In this document: piece after piece, positions 55,414 to 60,305 of the stretch
Layout: every line of letters begins with the position of its first letter
How positions within the stretch are numbered: the stretch's first letter is position 1
NCBI GenBank assembly: GCA_011523655.1
Contig: WTGH01000060.1
Coordinates: forward strand, 71,174-131,478
Length of the DNA: 60,305 bases
Source of the DNA: Rhodospirillaceae bacterium
Lineage (GTDB): Bacteria > Pseudomonadota > Alphaproteobacteria > Bin65
Direction of reading: 5' to 3'
Notes under the pieces: generated by a model
Database searches by the model: none
The model's input: the letters and a program-made list of their open reading frames with translations, nothing else
Told to the model about the DNA's origin: nothing
Program-made: the position numbers and the translations under genes

Positions 55414-57096
55414 ATGAGCGACGGTCGGGCATTTGACTATATCGTGATCGGCGCCGGCTCGGCGGGCTGCGTCCTCGCCAGCCGGCTGACCGAGGACGGC
55501 ACGGCGAGCGTGCTGCTGCTCGAGGCCGGCGGCAGCGACCGCAGCATCTTCCTGCAAATGCCTACGGCGCTCGCCATCGCCCAGGGCCGGGAGCGCTACA
55601 ACTGGTCCTACTGGACCGAGCCCGAGCCGCATCTGGGCGGGCGGCGCCTGCACTGCCCGCGCGGCCGGGTGCTCGGCGGTTCCTCCTCGATCAACGGCAT
55701 GGCCTATGTCCGCGGCAACGCCCTGGACTATGACGGCTGGGCCGCGGGCGGCGCGCCCGGCTGGTCCTATGCCGAGGTGCTGCCCTATTTCCGCAAGGCC
55801 GAGAGCTTCGCCGGCGGCGGCGACGACTATCGCGGCGATTCCGGCCCGCTGCACACCTCGCGCGGCGCCATGGCCAACCCGCTCTACCGCGCCTTCATCG
55901 AAGCGGGCGAGCAGGCCGGCTACGGCCGCACCGCCGACATGAACGGCTATCGCCAGGAAGGCTTCGGGCCGATGGACATGACGGTTCATCGCGGCCGGCG
56001 CTGGAGCACCGCGAACGCCTACCTGAAACCGGCCCTGAAACGGGCGTTGGATCCGGCGACGGGGCGCGCCCACCTCGCCGTGGCCAAGAACGCGCTGGCG
56101 ACCCGGCTGCTGCTGGACGGCCGGCGCGCGTGCGGCGTCGAATACCGGCAGGGCGATGGGCTGCGCACCGCCCACGCGCGCCGCGAGGTCATCCTGAGCG
56201 GCGGGCCGATCAACGCGCCGCAACTCCTGATGCTCTCCGGCGTCGGCCCGGCCGCGCACCTGCAGGAGCACGGGATCGAGGTCGTCCACGATCTGCCCGG
56301 TGTCGGCGCAAACCTGCAGGACCATCTGGAACTCTATCTCCAGCAGGCCTGCACGAAGCCGATCACGCTCCATTCGGCAGTCGGCCTGCTCGGCAAGGCG
56401 CTGATCGGCATGCGCTGGATCGCCTTCAGGTCGGGGCTCGGCGCGACCAACCACTTCGAATCCGGCGGTTTCATCCGCTCGCAGCCGGGCGTGCGCTGGC
56501 CCGACATCCAGTATCACTTCCTGCCGCTCGCGGCGTCCTACGACATGAGCCAGCGGGTGCGCTGCCACGGCTACCAGGCCCATGCCGGGCCGATGCGCTC
56601 GAAGTCGCGCGGCACGGTCCGCCTCGCCTCGGCCGATCCGCGGGACGCGCCGCAGGTCCTCTTCAACTATATGAGCCACGAGGACGACTGGACCGAGATG
56701 CGCGCCTGCGTGCGCCTGACCCGGGAGGTCTTCGCCCAATCGGCCTTCGACCCCTATCGCGGCGACGAACTGGCGCCGGGCGACGCCGTGCAGAGCGACG
56801 ACGAGATCGACGCCTTCGTGCGCGAGACCGTCCAGAGCGCCTACCATCCGTGCGGCACCTGCAAGATGGGCACCGACCCGATGGCGGTGGTCGATCCGCA
56901 GGGCCGGGTGCACGGCATGGAGGGGCTGCGCGTGGTCGACAGCTCGATCATGCCGGCGATCACCACCGGTAACCTCAACGCGCCGACCATCATGATCGCC
57001 GAAAAGGCCGCCGACGCCATCCGCGGCCGCGACCCCCTGCCGCCGTCAGACGCGCCGGCCTATGTGGCGGAGGATTGGGAGACGGCGCAGCGGTGA
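55414..57096 (+). CDS. betA: Choline dehydrogenase (GMC oxidoreductase)
   Basis: A 560-residue FAD enzyme of the glucose-methanol-choline family. FAD-binding GAGSAG is at residues 13-18; [20 protein letters not shown] is the first GMC signature; the catalytic pair is H478 ([10 protein letters not shown]) and N522 (NLNAPT). It oxidises choline to betaine aldehyde. Divergent from choXWV with a 115-bp gap; betB and betI are not in the window. A general GMC alcohol dehydrogenase is the alternative. Confidence 0.86.
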   Translation: MSDGRAFDYIVIGAGSAGCVLASRLTEDGTASVLLLEAGGSDRSIFLQMPTALAIAQGRERYNWSYWTEPEPHLGGRRLHCPRGRVLGGSSSINGMAYVRGNALDYDGWAAGGAPGWSYAEVLPYFRKAESFAGGGDDYRGDSGPLHTSRGAMANPLYRAFIEAGEQAGYGRTADMNGYRQEGFGPMDMTVHRGRRWSTANAYLKPALKRALDPATGRAHLAVAKNALATRLLLDGRRACGVEYRQGDGLRTAHARREVILSGGPINAPQLLMLSGVGPAAHLQEHGIEVVHDLPGVGANLQDHLELYLQQACTKPITLHSAVGLLGKALIGMRWIAFRSGLGATNHFESGGFIRSQPGVRWPDIQYHFLPLAASYDMSQRVRCHGYQAHAGPMRSKSRGTVRLASADPRDAPQVLFNYMSHEDDWTEMRACVRLTREVFAQSAFDPYRGDELAPGDAVQSDDEIDAFVRETVQSAYHPCGTCKMGTDPMAVVDPQGRVHGMEGLRVVDSSIMPAITTGNLNAPTIMIAEKAADAIRGRDPLPPSDAPAYVAEDWETAQR

Positions 57097-57188
57097 ATCT
57101 GCGAAGCATGCCAAAACCCCGCGATGCCCTTTCGAACCGAAAGGCCTTGGAATTATAGCAAAATAGCTATAATTTATCGGGCATAGGA

Positions 57189-57503
57189 ATGGCGCGTCGA
57201 AACTCTGAACGAAACGGTGGACGAGGAGCTCGACGCGCTACCCGCCGAAATGTGCGCACGGTTCGCACGAATATGCGGATTGATTGCGACAGTCGGCCCG
57301 GAGCGGGTCGGGGCGCCGCATGTCCGGCATCGGACCGGTCCGCTCCGGGAGAAGCGCCTGCACGGGCGGGACGGCATAGCGCGCGCGATCTACGTCGCGG
57401 GCGGCGGGTCGTCGTGGTGTGCGCGTTCGTAAAGAAGACCCGGCGAACGCCGCGCCGGGAAATCCGTTTGGCGCTGAAAGGCGCACGGGAGGCTATCGAA
57501 TGA
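57189..57503 (+). pseudogene. Frameshifted HigB/Gp49-like toxin
   Basis: Toxin parts of the RelE-superfamily HigB/Gp49 type lie in two frames. One frame (from about 57,190) holds RVETLNETVDEELDALPAEM to GRDGIARAIYVA; another holds GRRVVVVCAFVKKTRRTPRR and the C-terminus to the stop at 57,501-57,503. The change falls near GCGGGCGGCGGG (about 57,397-57,409), and the only ATG near the start is in the second frame, so two compensating shifts are implied. The intact antitoxin gene overlaps its stop (ATGA). A degraded toxin or a sequence error fits; programmed frameshift is less likely. Confidence 0.72.
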
Positions 57504-57778
57504 CCGGGATTGCCGAATTGCACAAGAAATGGAGCCGCGATCCGGAGTACCGCGCGGCGTATGACCGGATCGGTGCGGAATTCGAGCTCGCACGCTCGCT
57601 GGTCGAGGCGCGCACGCGGGCCGGGTTTACGCAGGCCGAGCTGGCGAAGCGCATGAAAACGACGCAATCGGTCGTGGCCCGGCTGGAGAGCGGGCGCATG
57701 TACCCGTCCACCCGGACGCTCGAACGGGTCGCCCTGGCGACCGGCACAAGGCTCCGGATCAGCTTCGACCCCTCATGA
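57500..57778 (+). CDS. HigA-type XRE antitoxin
   Basis: A 92-residue XRE-type helix-turn-helix protein: EARTRAGFTQAELAKRMKTTQSVVARLESG is the DNA-binding helix pair, preceded by a short helix that would bind the toxin. The toxin-before-antitoxin order matches HigBA. Intact although the toxin gene before it appears broken. Confidence 0.85.
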   Translation: MTGIAELHKKWSRDPEYRAAYDRIGAEFELARSLVEARTRAGFTQAELAKRMKTTQSVVARLESGRMYPSTRTLERVALATGTRLRISFDPS

Positions 57779-57854
57779 TCTGAACGCGGATCCTTCAAGG
57801 CAACGGCCGCCATTGGGGCAGTCGCCGTTGCCGCCGTCGAATGCGCCCACCCTC

Positions 57855-60305
57855 ATGAACGCGCCCGCCGCTTCCGGACTTCCGCAACACTTCGCAGACT
57901 GGTTCGCCGGCCGGGGCTGGGCGCCGCATCCGCACCAGCTTGAGATGCTGGCGGCGGTGCAGGGCGGGCGGGACGCGCTGCTGATCGCGCCGACCGGGGC
58001 GGGCAAGACGCTGGCCGGCTTTCTGCCGAGCCTGATCGGTCTTTCCGGCCGCGGCAGCCTGGAGCGCGATTTCGGCGGCCTGCACACCCTCTATATCTCG
58101 CCGCTCAAGGCGCTCGCCGTCGATATCGCGCGCAACCTGGAGGCGCCGGTGCGCGAGATGGCGCTCGACATACGCTGCGAGACCCGGACCGGCGACACGC
58201 CCCACGCCAAGCGCACGCGCCAGCGCAAGAGGCCGCCGGACATCCTGATGACGACGCCGGAATCCCTATCGCTGCTGCTGACCTATGCCGACGCCGCGCG
58301 GCTGTTCGGCCGGCTGCGCTGCCTGATCGTCGACGAGCTGCACGCCCTGATGCCGAGCAAGCGCGGCGACCTGCTGGCGCTGGCCATGGCGCGCCTCGCC
58401 ACGCTGGCGCCGGAGGCCCGCCGGATCGGCCTGTCGGCGACGGTGCATGACGAGGCCGCGGCGCGGCGCTGGCTCGCCGCCGATGCGGACGGCGAGGATG
58501 TCCACATCGTGCAGGCGCCGCCGGGCGCGGACCCGGACATTTCGATCGTCGACTCCGAAGCGCGCATCCCCTGGTCCGGCCATATGGCGCTGCACGCGCT
58601 GCCCGCGGTCTACGCGCAGATCAGGGCCCACCGCACGACGCTGGTCTTCGTCAACACGCGCGGCCAGGCCGAGATCGTGTTCCGCCAGCTCTGGCGCATG
58701 AACGACGACGGGCTGGCGATCGCCCTGCATCACGGCTCGCTGGAGCGCGAGCAGCGCCGCAAGGTCGAGGCCGCGATGGCGCGCGGCGCCCTGCGCGCCG
58801 TGGTCTGCACCTCCTCCCTCGACCTCGGCATCGACTGGGGCGACGTCGACCTCGTCATCCAGATGGGCGCGCCCAAGGGCGCCAGCCGGCTGCTCCAGCG
58901 GCTCGGCCGGGCCAACCACCGCTACGACGAGCCGAGCCGGGCGATCCTGGTGCCGGGCAACCGCTTCGAATTCATGGAAAGCCGCGCCGCCATCGAGGCG
59001 GTCCATGCCGGCGAACTGGACGGCGAGGCGCCGCGCGAGGGCGGGCTCGACGTGCTGGCCCAGCATCTGGTCGGCCTGTGCTGCAGCGCCCGGCCGACCG
59101 CCGACGAGTTGTTCGCCGAGGTGCGCCGCTGCGCGCCCTATGCCGGCCTGTCGCGGCGCGTGTTCGACGACGTGCTGGATTTCGTCGCGACCGGCGGCTA
59201 CGCGCTCGGCGCCTACGAACGCTTCAAGCGGCTGAGCGTCGACGAACAGGGCCGCTACCATATCGCCGGGCCGCGCTTCGCCCGCCAGCACCGGATGAAC
59301 GCCGGCGTGATCGTCGAGGCCCAGATGCTCAAAGTCCGCGCCGGCGGGCGCAACCTGGGCCAGGTCGAGGAGTATTTCGTCAACGGCCTGGTCCGGGGCG
59401 ACACCTTCATCTTCGCCGGCGAGATGCTGGAGTTCAACGAAGTGCGCGAGATGACCGTCTACGCCCGCAAGGCCAAGGGCGTCGATGCGCCCAGGGTGCC
59501 GGCCTATGGCGGCGGGCGGCTGCCGCTCACCACCAACCTGGCCGACCGGGTGCGCGCCATGATCGCCGACCCGGCCGGCTGGGGCGACTTCCCGGACCAG
59601 GTGCGCGTCTGGCTCGACCGCCACGCCGAACAGTCGGTCTTCCCGCAGGCCGACGGGCTGCTGGTCGAGACCTTCCCGCGCCAGGGCAAGATCTACACCG
59701 TCGCCTACTGCTTCGAGGGCCGCAACGCGCACCAGACCCTGGGCATGCTGCTGACCCGGCGCATGGAGCGCGCCGGCCTCGGGCCGCTCGGCTTCGTCGC
59801 CACCGATTATGTCATCGCGGTCTGGTCGCTGGAGCGGCCGGAGGACCTGGACGGGCTGTTCGACCCGGACATGCTGGGCGACGACCTGGAGGCCTGGATG
59901 GCGGAGAGCACCCTGCTCAAACGCACCTTCCGCAACGTCGCGACCATCGCCGGGCTGATCGAGCGCAACCACCCCGGCCAGCGCAAGACCGGCCGCCAGG
60001 TCACCTTCAGCGCCGACCTGATCTACAACGTGCTGCGCCGGCACGAGCCCAACCACATCCTGCTGCGCGCGACCCGGCAGGACGCCGCCACCGGCCTCAC
60101 CGACATCCGCCGCCTCGGCGAGATGCTGACCCGGGTGCAGGGCCGCATCCGGCACCAGAAGCTCGACAGGGTCTCGCCCCTTGCCGTGCCGATCCTGCTC
60201 GAGATCGGCCGCGAATCGGTCGCCGGCGAAGCCGTCGAGGACCTGCTGGCGCGCGAGGAAGAGCTGGTGGCGGAGGCGGGGCTGGGCGGCGGACCTGCAC
60301 GGTAA
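57855..60305 (+). CDS. Lhr-type ligase-associated DEXH-box helicase
   Basis: An 816-residue SF2 helicase ending at the last base of the window. Motif I APTGAGKT is at residues 45-52, motif II D160-ELH, motif III SAT at 194-196, and later HHGSLEREQRRKVE and RLGRANHRYDEPSR of the second RecA fold. The long C-terminal region matches Lhr-like proteins found with an ATP-dependent DNA ligase, exonuclease and PdeM phosphoesterase in a DNA-repair cluster. Those partner genes would lie beyond the window. ATG 57,855 is preferred over a TTG at 57,813. Confidence 0.88.
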   Translation: MNAPAASGLPQHFADWFAGRGWAPHPHQLEMLAAVQGGRDALLIAPTGAGKTLAGFLPSLIGLSGRGSLERDFGGLHTLYISPLKALAVDIARNLEAPVREMALDIRCETRTGDTPHAKRTRQRKRPPDILMTTPESLSLLLTYADAARLFGRLRCLIVDELHALMPSKRGDLLALAMARLATLAPEARRIGLSATVHDEAAARRWLAADADGEDVHIVQAPPGADPDISIVDSEARIPWSGHMALHALPAVYAQIRAHRTTLVFVNTRGQAEIVFRQLWRMNDDGLAIALHHGSLEREQRRKVEAAMARGALRAVVCTSSLDLGIDWGDVDLVIQMGAPKGASRLLQRLGRANHRYDEPSRAILVPGNRFEFMESRAAIEAVHAGELDGEAPREGGLDVLAQHLVGLCCSARPTADELFAEVRRCAPYAGLSRRVFDDVLDFVATGGYALGAYERFKRLSVDEQGRYHIAGPRFARQHRMNAGVIVEAQMLKVRAGGRNLGQVEEYFVNGLVRGDTFIFAGEMLEFNEVREMTVYARKAKGVDAPRVPAYGGGRLPLTTNLADRVRAMIADPAGWGDFPDQVRVWLDRHAEQSVFPQADGLLVETFPRQGKIYTVAYCFEGRNAHQTLGMLLTRRMERAGLGPLGFVATDYVIAVWSLERPEDLDGLFDPDMLGDDLEAWMAESTLLKRTFRNVATIAGLIERNHPGQRKTGRQVTFSADLIYNVLRRHEPNHILLRATRQDAATGLTDIRRLGEMLTRVQGRIRHQKLDRVSPLAVPILLEIGRESVAGEAVEDLLAREEELVAEAGLGGGPAR

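Noticed and set aside
54235..56913. An 892-codon minus-strand frame across betA and choX
   Set aside because: Runs antisense to betA and out of frame in choX; composition is that of a GC shadow.
57397..57409. Programmed -1 frameshift in the HigB-like gene
   Set aside because: GCGGGCGGCGGG is not a usual slippery heptamer and a second shift would be needed near the start, so decay or sequence error is simpler.
58266..60155. A 629-codon minus-strand frame opposite the helicase
   Set aside because: Shadow of a gene with clear helicase motifs; no family features.

Overview
The window is a 60.3 kb piece of a GC-rich alphaproteobacterial chromosome. No marker in it names a genus. The gene order argH-lptM-lysA-TIGR02302, the ftsE-ftsX-ydcF-plsC block, sdhCDAB with a mesaconyl-CoA hydratase nearby (ethylmalonyl-CoA pathway), and the number of ABC uptake systems for quaternary amines and branched-chain-type substrates all suggest an aerobic heterotroph of Rhodospirillales type, possibly marine. 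That placement is inference.

Layout. 1-5.5 kb: tandem and dispersed repeats, a metallo-beta-lactamase hydrolase divergent from a MarR regulator, then plsC, ydcF, ftsX and ftsE on the minus strand. 5.5-11.6 kb: argH, a small lipoprotein, lysA and a long TIGR02302 protein on the minus strand, with a divergent TlpA-like thioredoxin. 12-18.2 kb: mesaconyl-CoA hydratase, a FitAB/VapBC-type toxin-antitoxin pair and the sdhCDAB operon, which carries a VapD-like gene between sdhA and sdhB. 18.4-23.4 kb: acyl-CoA synthetase, a nitronate monooxygenase-like enzyme and gatCA. 23.8-26.8 kb: a single-chain histidine kinase/response regulator/DNA-binding protein, and tadA. 26.8-31.5 kb: a proline/betaine-type ABC transporter and a LysR regulator. 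31.8-33.5 kb: a lower-GC three-gene island (dual-OB-like protein plus two DUF488 proteins). 33.7-36.1 kb: an RpoH-type sigma factor, a TetR/COQ9-like protein and a CsaA-like tRNA-binding protein. 36.1-40.4 kb: a six-gene minus-strand operon with galB/galC/galD-like enzymes for 4-oxalomesaconate breakdown, headed by an antitoxin-like HTH gene. 40.6-46.8 kb: two near-duplicate Liv-type binding proteins followed by livHMGF. 47-50.6 kb: a Tm-1-like protein, a VOC protein, tRNA-Glu and an enoyl-CoA hydratase-like protein. 50.9-52.1 kb: a Fic protein with palindromic operators. 52.2-57.1 kb: a choline ABC transporter divergent from choline dehydrogenase. 57.2-60.3 kb: a frameshifted HigB-like toxin with an intact antitoxin, then a large Lhr-type ligase-associated helicase ending at the window edge.

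The most unusual content is: the dual-OB/DUF488/DUF488 island (a candidate defence or nucleic-acid-sensing module), the VapD-like gene inside the sdh operon, the one-polypeptide phosphorelay with its own DNA-binding domain, the galBCD operon led by an antitoxin-like HTH gene, and four families of intergenic inverted-repeat elements in several copies, one apparently inserted in another. All functions are read from sequence motifs and gene context; nothing was searched or computed.
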